The notes below the pieces were generated by a model that worked only from the letters and a program-made list of their open reading frames with translations, did no database searches and was not told the origin of the DNA. A DNA stretch of 7,424 bases, taken from Candidatus Gottesmanbacteria bacterium RIFOXYB1_FULL_47_11 (GTDB lineage Bacteria > Patescibacteriota > Microgenomatia > UBA10105 > UBA927). The stretch spans positions 7,067 to 14,490 of the forward strand of contig MFKE01000004.1 in NCBI GenBank assembly GCA_001779455.1, written 5' to 3'. Position numbers and translations under genes: made by a program. Below are positions 1 to 6,820 of the stretch, in pieces (within the stretch, counting starts at the first letter, position 1; every line of letters begins with the position of its first letter).

Positions 1-249
1 ATCCGCAACAATTCCTTTAAAATGCAACGACGGCCCGGTCGCCACCATTGCGTGTGTCAGATAATACAGCTCCTCGTCATTAAATCCTTCTTTAAATCCT
101 GCAGCGGCAAAGTAGGTCGTAAGCACGGGGCTCAATTTTCTGTTGGCAATTTCGTCCATGATCGAAAAAATTTCATGATAGGAAAGCTGCTTCCCTACAA
201 GTTTTTTTTTGATCGCGTCGATGGCGGCTTGTTGACTATGTTCTGTCAT
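1..249 (-). CDS. Thymidine/AMP phosphorylase-family protein, N-terminal 83 residues (cut by window edge)
   Basis: The frame is open from an ATG at 249 to the window edge. Its product matches the N-terminal helical domain of pyrimidine-nucleoside and AMP phosphorylases: an IKKKLVGKQLS segment (about residues 13-23), LTHAMVATG (64-72), then FKGIVAD, which in the family leads into the phosphate-binding KHSxGG loop just beyond the window. These enzymes cleave a nucleoside (or AMP) with phosphate to give base plus ribose- or deoxyribose-1-phosphate. The start overlaps the sortase stop as ATGA, and a TAAGG lies 8 nt upstream (262-258), so translation is probably coupled. There is no room for the roughly 80-residue N-terminal domain of archaeal AMP phosphorylases, so the layout is closer to bacterial DeoA/PyNP. 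Family assignment is fairly sure. The substrate cannot be decided from this part. Confidence 0.75.
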   Translation of the reverse strand, partial: MTEHSQQAAIDAIKKKLVGKQLSYHEIFSIMDEIANRKLSPVLTTYFAAAGFKEGFNDEELYYLTHAMVATGPSLHFKGIVAD

Positions 250-968
250 GATGGAGGCCTTACTAAACGCGCTTGTACGTGCAGCCGCTGCCAATACGTG
301 CCGGGCGGAACGCAGGTCACAAGCGTGAGATACGAATCATCAAATCTCTGCTCAAGAACGGACAGGTCTGACGGACCGGTAACCGTCATATTAAACACCA
401 TATATCTATATGATATGCCATCGTACGCAATATCTATTTCATCACCCTCCTTGAGTGTTGGAAGGGTGGAAAAAATCGTTTTATAACTTTTAGGATTAAA
501 AAATTGCGGTAGAGTCGAGTGGCCGAATATCACGGTGTTTCCATACTCTCCCGGATTTGCCGTACCGCCATAATGAATAAGACTTACTCCCAAATCATCG
601 CCAGCAATCGTCACCACGGCATCGGATATTTTAAGTTTCGGGATGGTGATCGAATACGTGTTGACGGGGCTTACAACCTTTTTTTGCGGTGAGGTCGGAA
701 ACCAGGCGTTTGCATTGGTGAAGTCAGCTGACCCGGGAAGTGTGTTCGTCGCCGCAAACACAACCGGTGAGAGGGTCTTCGCGTCCTGAACCGGAGTCAC
801 GGTTGTCGCAAACAGATCGCTATTTACGACACTGAAAGACAGGATCGGCCATGACACCCAAATAAGAATGAGTGCCCCGAATCCCATAAATCCGAACGAA
901 AGTATGCGCGATCCGGGACGATGTTTTTTCGCGCTTGCGGCATATTTGACATAACGATACAGCGGCAT
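246..968 (-). CDS. Sortase (class D/E-like transpeptidase)
   Basis: Sortases cut a sorting signal in secreted proteins and join them covalently to the cell envelope or to each other. The 240-residue product has a basic N-terminus, one membrane segment (about 25-47), a variable linker to about 100, then the sortase barrel. The catalytic triad is in place: His150 in VIFGHS, Cys219 in TLVTC, and Arg228 in the following QRLHV. The TLVTC-P-x-G...R spacing resembles class D/E sortases. The enzyme would be anchored by its N-terminus with the active site outside. The start at 968 lies 8 bp after the stop of the upstream gene and has no clear Shine-Dalgarno, suggesting reinitiation. It ends with a TGA that overlaps the next start. 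No substrate with an LPxTG-like signal plus membrane tail is encoded in the window, so what it anchors is unknown. Confidence 0.92.
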   Translation of the reverse strand: MPLYRYVKYAASAKKHRPGSRILSFGFMGFGALILIWVSWPILSFSVVNSDLFATTVTPVQDAKTLSPVVFAATNTLPGSADFTNANAWFPTSPQKKVVSPVNTYSITIPKLKISDAVVTIAGDDLGVSLIHYGGTANPGEYGNTVIFGHSTLPQFFNPKSYKTIFSTLPTLKEGDEIDIAYDGISYRYMVFNMTVTGPSDLSVLEQRFDDSYLTLVTCVPPGTYWQRLHVQARLVRPPS

Positions 969-976
969 GGTGTGTA

Positions 977-3178
977 TTACTGCAAAGACGTGCTAACGCT
1001 AATATTTTTGGTATTTATGGGTAATCTGCCTCGGTCAAACGTCAAACTAAAACGTACCTCTATTGCCGCTACTCCGGGAAGGCTCCTCAAATATGCTTCT
1101 GCATCGGAAAGCTTTTTACCGGCAAGACGTTTTTGGATATCGACAAGATCCAACGTCGGCACTGCATCTGTTTTAATTGTCGCTTTGGCAGAAATTTTTC
1201 CGTCTTTCCCCACTTTCACATTTTCCATAGACACTTCGGTCCTGCCCTCTGCAAGGGCGTACCCCGCAGGGATATCTTTAGCAATAAATGCTTTCAGAAT
1301 GGTTTGGACGTCAGCCTCTGAATACGAGGTTCCCGACACGGTAATCGTGGCATTCCCGGAAAGTTCTTTCGCTTCCTGATCAAGTTCCTGAGAGAATGTT
1401 TTTTGGGTAACTGCAGTTTTTATCGTTTCATCGATAAGTTTGCTTCCGCCGCCGACACTTGACGTTAACTCTTGTTTTGCCTTATCCACCAAATCTGCGG
1501 ATATTGCAGTAAGAAATGCATCATAGTCAGCGCGGGATACGACGGTCACGTCCCGGCTGGTTCCGCCGGCCAGTGCCTGATCATTGCGGGCAATAGCAAC
1601 ACCTGTATCGACATCTTTAAAGGAAAATTCCGTGTTGGCCGGTACATTGCTTTCTTTCCCTATCTGTTTTGCGGTGACATTTGCGGTTGTCTTCCCGAAT
1701 GTAATTGATCCGACACTTTCACTTGCCGAGGCGATCGCGACATCATCATCCAGAGTAAACTGCAGTGACCCGGTTGTCAGAGAAGATCCCTTGCTGAAAG
1801 ACTTCGCTTGTAGTGTTTTATTGTAAATGGTAACCGCGCCTTTTGCAGGATCACCGATTTGCTTTTTACCGGTCACCGGAATAGTCTTTTGACCGCTGAC
1901 GGATTTTTCCTGACTGGCACCGGGAATTATTTTCGTCTGGGCGTCAACAACTGTTGCGGTGGGATCAATAGTGATCTGTTCTGATGCCACTATTGCTTTC
2001 GGGAGCTCCACCACTGTCACACTTGCGTGCGGTACAAAATAATATAAGAGATATCCGACTACGAATAATGCAACCAAACCCGCCAACAACCATGCGCGTC
2101 CTCCCCCTGAAAACAACTTCTTTACGGAAGAAATATCTATTCGCTTCAATGCCGCAAATGAAAAGGATGGCATCACAAAAGGCTTTGCAGACTCAGGCGC
2201 GGGTGATTCTACCTCCTCAAGCACATCAACGTTTTTGCGGAATCCGAGCCGTGAAGGATCAACGGCGACGACATTGGGCTCCTCGATAATTTCATCCTGC
2301 GCCTCTTCCTGGGCAATTTCCTCTGCATCGGCTTGGGCTTCTGATTCAAGCGTGTCTTCCTGTTTTGAGTCTGGCGCGGCCGCTTCCGCGGCGGGGACAC
2401 TTTCATCAATACTTTCAACCGCATGTGATACTTCGCTGGCACCTGCTATAGAAACCGCTTTGATAACACCTTCGGGTTTCACTATCTCGATTTTGGGAAA
2501 ATGGAGAAAATTGAGCCGGGTTGTCCACTGATATCGCAACAATTCCGTCTTCAAATCTTCCAAATTTTTGGCGCTATACCCATAAAGAAAAATCCGCGCC
2601 GGCAATACTTCCACGTGTTTAAATGTTTTGAGCACCTCTTCCAGGGTGATCGCCAGATCGCCGGATCTGGGCGCTGTTTCGTGAGCGGTAAGCACGCCCA
2701 CGCGATACAGCGAAACAGAAACTGTCTGTTTGGATATACCTAAAAGTATGACGCTCGGAGGGATACCTTCATCTTTCTTTAACTGATATACCAGAGCCTG
2801 TTCAATCGGCACAAAACCAATCGCAGTAAGGGCAAGTTCCCGGGTAATGGTTTTTATATGCGGCCGGATTTCTTTCGGGATCTCTCCTGACTCCGTCAGG
2901 TACGCTGCGGGCAATCCCAACACGACTTTAGAATATTTTGTCGTATGGACAATGTCTTCTGCCCGGGCAAGCGCCTCATCGATGGCATCCAGTCGTGCCT
3001 CCCAGTCATTGGATGCACAGGGACCGCTTTCTGAAGCGAGTATCCCGGGGGTTCCCCCATCTCCAATTTCCCAGAGCGCTGCAGCCACATATTCCTCGTC
3101 GATAACCAGTGAGGAAAAAATTTCTTTTTCCGAAGCATTCTTGGGCAAAAATTTATCCAGAATGGACGGTAGTTTCAT
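977..3178 (-). CDS. Membrane protein with PilM/FtsA-like actin-fold N-terminal half and baseplate-J-like outer half
   Basis: The 733-residue product has three parts. Residues about 18-235 look like a degenerate actin/ASKHA domain of PilM/FtsA type: LVIDEEYVAAALWEI (24-38), VVLGLPAAYL (85-94), IGFVPIEQALV (120-130), SVILLGISKQTVSVSL (142-157) and RIFLYGY (195-201). Glycines and acidic residues usual in the nucleotide loops are missing. A long acidic, Ala/Glu-rich linker follows (about 250-345), then one membrane segment (362-382). Residues 385-733 are a beta-rich domain like those annotated as baseplate J/gp47 in Patescibacteria (GAVTIYNKT at 447-455, IGKESNVPANTEFSF at 506-520). There is no signal peptide, so the N-terminus should be cytoplasmic and the C-terminal half outside. 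The gene lies 15 bp after alaS and 8 bp before the sortase. The start must be the ATG at 3178 or later, because an in-frame TAG lies four codons upstream; GGGAG sits only 1 nt before the ATG, closer than usual. Function is unknown; a role in surface or pilus assembly is inference. Confidence 0.82.
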   Translation of the reverse strand: MKLPSILDKFLPKNASEKEIFSSLVIDEEYVAAALWEIGDGGTPGILASESGPCASNDWEARLDAIDEALARAEDIVHTTKYSKVVLGLPAAYLTESGEIPKEIRPHIKTITRELALTAIGFVPIEQALVYQLKKDEGIPPSVILLGISKQTVSVSLYRVGVLTAHETAPRSGDLAITLEEVLKTFKHVEVLPARIFLYGYSAKNLEDLKTELLRYQWTTRLNFLHFPKIEIVKPEGVIKAVSIAGASEVSHAVESIDESVPAAEAAAPDSKQEDTLESEAQADAEEIAQEEAQDEIIEEPNVVAVDPSRLGFRKNVDVLEEVESPAPESAKPFVMPSFSFAALKRIDISSVKKLFSGGGRAWLLAGLVALFVVGYLLYYFVPHASVTVVELPKAIVASEQITIDPTATVVDAQTKIIPGASQEKSVSGQKTIPVTGKKQIGDPAKGAVTIYNKTLQAKSFSKGSSLTTGSLQFTLDDDVAIASASESVGSITFGKTTANVTAKQIGKESNVPANTEFSFKDVDTGVAIARNDQALAGGTSRDVTVVSRADYDAFLTAISADLVDKAKQELTSSVGGGSKLIDETIKTAVTQKTFSQELDQEAKELSGNATITVSGTSYSEADVQTILKAFIAKDIPAGYALAEGRTEVSMENVKVGKDGKISAKATIKTDAVPTLDLVDIQKRLAGKKLSDAEAYLRSLPGVAAIEVRFSLTFDRGRLPINTKNISVSTSLQ

Positions 3179-3193
3179 ACTCCCATACTAGCA

Positions 3194-4903
3194 TTATTGG
3201 ATCGCTCCGTAAATCCTTCGGATGCCTGATCCTGCGGATTCTTCTTTGAGGATTTTAAATGCGCCTATTTCACCCGTATGCGTCACATGCGGACCTCCGC
3301 AAAACTCTGCAGAGAAAAACTTATCACGTGGCCCGACGAAATAGATGCTGACTCGATCCGGATACTTGTGTCCAAACTCCATCTGCGCGCCGATTTTTTC
3401 TGCCTCTTCCCTCGTCATCTCCACGCGCTCTACTTTGAGATCTTTTTTAATGGTTTCATTCACAAGCTTCTCCACGGCTGTTAGCTCTTCGGCCGTCAGC
3501 TTCCGACTAAAATTGAAATCCATCCGCAGACGCTCGGCGGTGATATTGCTCCCCCGCTGTTTAATTGTGGGGTCAATTATTTTTTGGAGAGCCGCAAGAA
3601 GTAAATGATGTGTTGTGTGCAATTTTGTCGTTAGTTCACTGTTATCTGCAAGCCCGCCTTTAAACATACCCTTTGCCGCACTCCGCGAACGCTCTTGGTG
3701 TTTCTTAAATTCTTCTTCAAACTGCCCGCGATCTACAATCTGGCCTTTGTCACCGGCTATCTCCACGGTCATTTCCCACGGAAATCCATATGTTTCGTAA
3801 AGTGTAAAAGCAATTTTTCCGTCTATATCCCGCAGCTTTTCAATTTCCGCCATTCCCCGTTCCAGTGTTTTTCCAAACCGGGCATCTTCATCGGCAAAGA
3901 GTTGTTTCACGTCTTTTTCAAGATCCAATGTGCTGAGGGTAAATCCGAGTTTACTCGCATACCACAACGATCTTCGCAACAGACGGCGAAGCACATATCC
4001 CTGAGCTTTATTCGACGGCAACACTCCTGCCTCCATCATCATCGTTGCCGCGCGGACGTGATCTGCAATAATGCGCATTGGTTTTTCATTGCCCGCATAC
4101 TCTTTTTTTGATAATGCAATAATATTTTCTATCGTCGGCCAGAGAAGATCGGTTTTGAATACATCGGGTTCATTATTTGTCGCAGCTGTTAACCGCTCAA
4201 GCCCTCCGCCGAAATCAACATTCTTTTGTGCAAGCTCTCTCAAACTTCCGTCCTCAAGCTTTTGATATTGCATGAATACGGAGTTTGATATTTCCATAAA
4301 CCGGCCGCAGTCGCAGTTGGGATGACAACCTTCGTGCTTTGGTGAACCAAAATCATAAAATACTTCACTGTCCGGCCCACCCGGCTCCCCCGGAGGCATG
4401 TTATCCGGCTCGCCACTCCGGCTCCACCAGTTTTTATTCACACCATAGAAAAATATGTGATCTTCGGGAATACCAAGCTTCTTCCAAATCGCAAACGATT
4501 CTTCATCGCGCGGCACATCTTTTGTTCCTTCAAAAACCGATACAAATAATTTCTCCGCGGGAAAATCCAGTTCCTTCGTCAAAAATTCCCAAATCCACGA
4601 CAGCTGTTCTTTTTTAAAGTAATCCCCGAGGGACCAGTTGCCGAGCATTTCAAAAAACGTTGTATGCCGGTTATCACCTACTTCATCGATGTCCTGTGCA
4701 CGGAATGATTTCTGGCTGTTTACGAGTCTTTTTCCTGAGGGATGCGGCTGACCCAACAGGTACGGAATAAGAGGCTGCATGCCGCTTGACGTAAAAAGGG
4801 TCGTGGGGTCGTTTGCGGGTACAAGCGGCGCGGACGGAATTTCCGCATGTCCGCGTGTCTTAAAAAACTCGATAAATTTTGTCCGGACATCACTTGACCT
4901 CAT
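3194..4903 (-). CDS. alaS: Alanyl-tRNA synthetase, short form
   Basis: AlaRS charges tRNA-Ala with alanine in the cytoplasm. The 569-residue product has the class II catalytic core at the N-terminus (motif 2 around 68-97 with RAQDIDEVGDNRHTTFFEMLGN; motif 3 FGGGLERL at 231-238) and the helical tRNA-recognition region to about 400. It then has the editing-site metal motifs: HxxxH (His429, His433) and CxxxH (Cys535, His539, in AEFCGGPHV). It ends at RRIYGAIQ. Bacterial AlaRS is usually about 875 residues. Here the coiled-coil/C-Ala domain is absent, and the roughly 100-residue beta-barrel normally before HxxxH is reduced to about 20 residues. The usual GPCGPCSE segment reads GGPDSE, with a Cys/His group at 190-199 instead. 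It is first in the minus-strand operon. The ATG at 4903 has no Shine-Dalgarno and a TATAAT ends 6 nt upstream, so the mRNA is probably leaderless. Identity is firm. Confidence 0.96.
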   Translation of the reverse strand: MRSSDVRTKFIEFFKTRGHAEIPSAPLVPANDPTTLFTSSGMQPLIPYLLGQPHPSGKRLVNSQKSFRAQDIDEVGDNRHTTFFEMLGNWSLGDYFKKEQLSWIWEFLTKELDFPAEKLFVSVFEGTKDVPRDEESFAIWKKLGIPEDHIFFYGVNKNWWSRSGEPDNMPPGEPGGPDSEVFYDFGSPKHEGCHPNCDCGRFMEISNSVFMQYQKLEDGSLRELAQKNVDFGGGLERLTAATNNEPDVFKTDLLWPTIENIIALSKKEYAGNEKPMRIIADHVRAATMMMEAGVLPSNKAQGYVLRRLLRRSLWYASKLGFTLSTLDLEKDVKQLFADEDARFGKTLERGMAEIEKLRDIDGKIAFTLYETYGFPWEMTVEIAGDKGQIVDRGQFEEEFKKHQERSRSAAKGMFKGGLADNSELTTKLHTTHHLLLAALQKIIDPTIKQRGSNITAERLRMDFNFSRKLTAEELTAVEKLVNETIKKDLKVERVEMTREEAEKIGAQMEFGHKYPDRVSIYFVGPRDKFFSAEFCGGPHVTHTGEIGAFKILKEESAGSGIRRIYGAIQ

Positions 4904-4909
4904 GGTAGG

Positions 4910-4915
4910 ATTATA
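4910..4915 (-). promoter_or_regulatory. Extended-consensus -10 box for the alaS operon
   Basis: Read on the minus strand this is a perfect TATAAT, ending 6 nt before the alaS ATG (4903). A start site about 7 nt downstream of the box would fall on or next to the ATG, giving a leaderless transcript, which fits the lack of a Shine-Dalgarno. No good -35 is seen: at 16-18 bp spacing the best hexamers match TTGACA at about 3 of 6 positions. Confidence 0.5.
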
Positions 4916-4917
4916 CT
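4912..4917 (+). promoter_or_regulatory. Possible -10 box for the TauE-like/MFS gene set
   Basis: TATACT matches the -10 consensus at 5 of 6 positions and ends 12 nt before the GTG start at 4930, giving a leader of only about 6 nt. It overlaps the divergent -10 box on the other strand by four bases. A TTGACC lies at 4894-4899 but the 12-bp spacing is too short for a normal -35, so the promoter is supported mainly by its position. Confidence 0.35.
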
Positions 4918-4929
4918 ACGGTATATATT

Positions 4930-5289
4930 GTGGTTACCATTGGTTATATATTGTTAGGAATTATTGCGGGTCTCATAAGTGGGCTTGTAGGAATCGGCGG
5001 AGGCATCATCGTTGTCCCTGCTCTTGTACTTCTTTTCGGGCTTACCCAACAGCAGGCGCAGGGAACAACACTCGCGCTTCTGGTGCCCCCTATCGGATTT
5101 CTGGCTGCATACACCTATTACAAACACGGGTTTGTGGATGTAAAAGTTGCTCTCCTTATTTGTATCGGATTTTTACTGGGAACCATTCCCGGCGCCAGAT
5201 ATGCCACTGCGGTCAACAACGAGCTTCTGAGTCGCATCTTCGGCGTCGCACTCCTTGCCCTCTCCGCAAAAATGATCCTGTTTCCGTAA
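4930..5289 (+). CDS. Half-size TauE/SafE-type (TSUP family) membrane protein
   Basis: The 119-residue, very hydrophobic product has about five hydrophobic stretches (roughly 4-21, 24-38, 46-63, 72-90, 99-117). It carries the repeat signature of the TauE/SafE (DUF81) family: GLVGIGGGIIVVP (18-30), QAQGTTLALLVPP (42-54) and the end-of-repeat pattern LLGTIPGARYA (82-92) followed by LLSRIFGVALLALS. Full members have about 250 residues with this unit twice and are linked to transport of sulfite and other sulfur anions or organic acids. Here there is one unit only, so a working carrier would need to dimerise. The start is taken as GTG at 4930: an in-frame TAG lies at 4906 and no ATG intervenes. There is no Shine-Dalgarno. 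It is first in the plus-strand set, 9 bp before the MFS gene. The substrate is unknown. Confidence 0.85.
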   Translation: MVTIGYILLGIIAGLISGLVGIGGGIIVVPALVLLFGLTQQQAQGTTLALLVPPIGFLAAYTYYKHGFVDVKVALLICIGFLLGTIPGARYATAVNNELLSRIFGVALLALSAKMILFP

Positions 5290-5290
5290 T

Positions 5291-5294
5291 GGAG
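5291..5294 (+). promoter_or_regulatory. Shine-Dalgarno GGAG for the MFS gene
   Basis: GGAG starts two bases after the TauE-like stop codon and 4 nt before the ATG at 5299. It supports that ATG over the second in-frame ATG at 5311. It is the clearest ribosome binding site in the window. Confidence 0.5.
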
Positions 5295-5298
5295 TATA

Positions 5299-6495
5299 AT
5301 GTCCGACAACATGACCTACATAGACAAACTTAAACGAAATCTTATTTTGTACCGCATTTCGTGGTTCTTTACATCGCTTCTTTTCTTCATGCCAATTTGG
5401 TATGCATTTGAAACGCAGTTTGCCGATGGAGCAACGCTTGCTGCACTGTATGCAACAACGTATCTCATTTCTGTTTTTCTTGAGCTTCCGACAGGAGCGC
5501 TCGCAGACCTATTCGGCAGAAAAATAATTGTTACGATCGGTTATTTGATCGGGGGGGCAAGTTTTATCTTTATATCTCAGGCAAAGGACATATCCTGGCT
5601 CTGGATTGGATATATCATTTCTCAAATCGCAGCAACATTTGTTTCTGGTGCAAATATTGCGTTGTATTACGACACACTGAAAGAACTGAAACGGGAATCA
5701 GACTTCAGTAAGCTACTCGGTGAAAATGAACTTGTATACCGAGTAGGCATTATTTTATCAACGATCATCGGAGGATATGTATTTTTATACAGCAAGAACA
5801 TGCCATATATACTCGTCGGCATATCCACTATGCTGGCCGGAGCGGCTATATTTTTCATGGTGGAACCACACATTGATTCTGAAAAATTTACGTTACAAAA
5901 TTATATCCGGCAAACGAAATTAGGGTTTGCACAGCTTTGGAAAACAAAGTATATCCGCGATTTTTCTTTGTATTACATTTCTATCGGCGGAATTACCTGG
6001 TATTTTTTGTATTTTCTCCTGAACGTATTTATGACAGACAGCAAATTTGACCCAATATCCCGCGGGTGGCTATCGGCAATCAACAGTCTGCTCGTTGCAG
6101 TTGTTGCGCTCGTCATCACAAAACGGAAACTGCTTACCAAGCCTATGACCTATTTATTTTTCCCTATCCTGATGCTCTTAGGATTTATTCCTGCTCCTTT
6201 TGTACCAAAAATCGGAGCGGCAATTTGTCTTTTTTTCAGTTATTTAGTCGGCATCACGAGGTTTACATTCCTCGATCAATATACCAATGCGGAATTCGAA
6301 TCTAAGTATCGCGCCACGGCAATTTCAGCGCTGAACATGTCCATAAGCTTCGTTTATTTTTTCCTGACTTTTGCGCTCAATCCCGTGCTTTCAAAATTCG
6401 GCAGCGGATGGGTGATGTTTAGTTTAGGAGTGATTACATTGTTGACTACGCTTCCGACAGCGTTTACTCTATTGAGAAATCATGCAAATCATTAA
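5299..6495 (+). CDS. MFS-family transporter
   Basis: The 398-residue product has about 12 hydrophobic segments, as expected for a major facilitator superfamily carrier driven by ion gradients. The loop between segments 2 and 3 carries the family's motif A as PTGALADLFGRK (64-75), and ANIALYYDTL (118-127) near the fourth segment is also seen in MFS proteins of the drug/unknown-substrate type. A long charged central loop (about 190-220) separates the two six-segment halves. It follows the TauE-like gene by 9 bp, with GGAG in the gap, and its last 14 bp overlap the cupin gene, so the genes are probably co-transcribed. The substrate cannot be told from sequence; efflux is a guess. Sampled stretches are about 35-40% G+C, lower than the minus-strand operon. 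Confidence 0.9.
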   Translation: MSDNMTYIDKLKRNLILYRISWFFTSLLFFMPIWYAFETQFADGATLAALYATTYLISVFLELPTGALADLFGRKIIVTIGYLIGGASFIFISQAKDISWLWIGYIISQIAATFVSGANIALYYDTLKELKRESDFSKLLGENELVYRVGIILSTIIGGYVFLYSKNMPYILVGISTMLAGAAIFFMVEPHIDSEKFTLQNYIRQTKLGFAQLWKTKYIRDFSLYYISIGGITWYFLYFLLNVFMTDSKFDPISRGWLSAINSLLVAVVALVITKRKLLTKPMTYLFFPILMLLGFIPAPFVPKIGAAICLFFSYLVGITRFTFLDQYTNAEFESKYRATAISALNMSISFVYFFLTFALNPVLSKFGSGWVMFSLGVITLLTTLPTAFTLLRNHANH

Positions 6496-6820
6496 ACATA
6501 ATCAGACAAATAAAGTTTCCCCGGCGGCCGGAACGACAATTTGGGAATATCCGACCACTGATAAAATGATAAGCGGGGCGGTTGCGAAAATTAGCGGAAG
6601 ATATCCGCTGGTAGGATTTGCGATAAACGGATTTAAAGAACTCGTCTTTGTCATCTCCGGCAATGGATTTGTGGTGACTCCCAAGGGGCGAAAAGAAATT
6701 GATGTAGGCGATGAAATTCTCCTCGATACAAACGAAAAATATGCGTGGGAGGGAAATATGACCTTATTCATGGCTACCACTCCCAAATTCGACCCGAAAA
6801 AGCATAAAATAATTATATGA
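6482..6820 (+). CDS. Small single-domain cupin protein
   Basis: The 112-residue product fits a single cupin beta-barrel: ELVFVISGNGFVVTPKG (53-69) is the first-motif region and DVGDEILLDTNEKYAWEGN (74-92) the second. The metal-binding HxH of motif 1 and the His of motif 2 are absent; only Glu53 remains in the expected place, and Tyr87/Trp89 occupy the second site. It may therefore bind a ligand without metal, or serve as a sensor. The ATG at 6482 lies inside the end of the MFS gene (14-bp overlap, another frame), with only a weak GAG 5 nt upstream, and the stop overlaps the next ATG as ATGA. It is likely co-translated with both neighbours. No reaction can be assigned. The G+C of about 44-47% in sampled lines contrasts with the following gene. 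Confidence 0.8.
   Translation: MQIIKHNQTNKVSPAAGTTIWEYPTTDKMISGAVAKISGRYPLVGFAINGFKELVFVISGNGFVVTPKGRKEIDVGDEILLDTNEKYAWEGNMTLFMATTPKFDPKKHKIII

Noticed and set aside
202..210. Run of nine A on the minus strand inside the phosphorylase gene, a possible slippage site
   Set aside because: It encodes three lysines in a conserved helix and the frame is intact on both sides, so there is no sign of programmed or accidental frameshift.
246..248. Possible recoding of TGA as glycine (code 25)
   Set aside because: TGA ends the sortase exactly after its conserved C-terminal strand and ends the cupin at an ATGA overlap, so it acts as a normal stop.
22..486. Plus-strand open frame opposite the phosphorylase and sortase genes
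   Set aside because: It lies antisense to two genes with clear family motifs and its own product has no recognisable domain. The same holds for the other plus-strand frames between 921 and 4617.
1007..1024. LPINT near the C-terminus of the 733-residue protein as a possible sortase signal
   Set aside because: It is not LPxTG in spacing (no T-G after one variable residue), and no hydrophobic segment plus basic tail follows it.
4894..4899. TTGACC as the -35 box of the plus-strand promoter
   Set aside because: The spacing to TATACT (4912-4917) is only 12 bp, and to the other TATATT-like stretch 24 bp, both outside the usual range.
5295..5300. Perfect TATAAT overlapping the MFS start codon, as an internal promoter
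   Set aside because: It would start transcription downstream of the ATG that has a Shine-Dalgarno. A leaderless product from the second ATG at 5311 is conceivable but has no further support.
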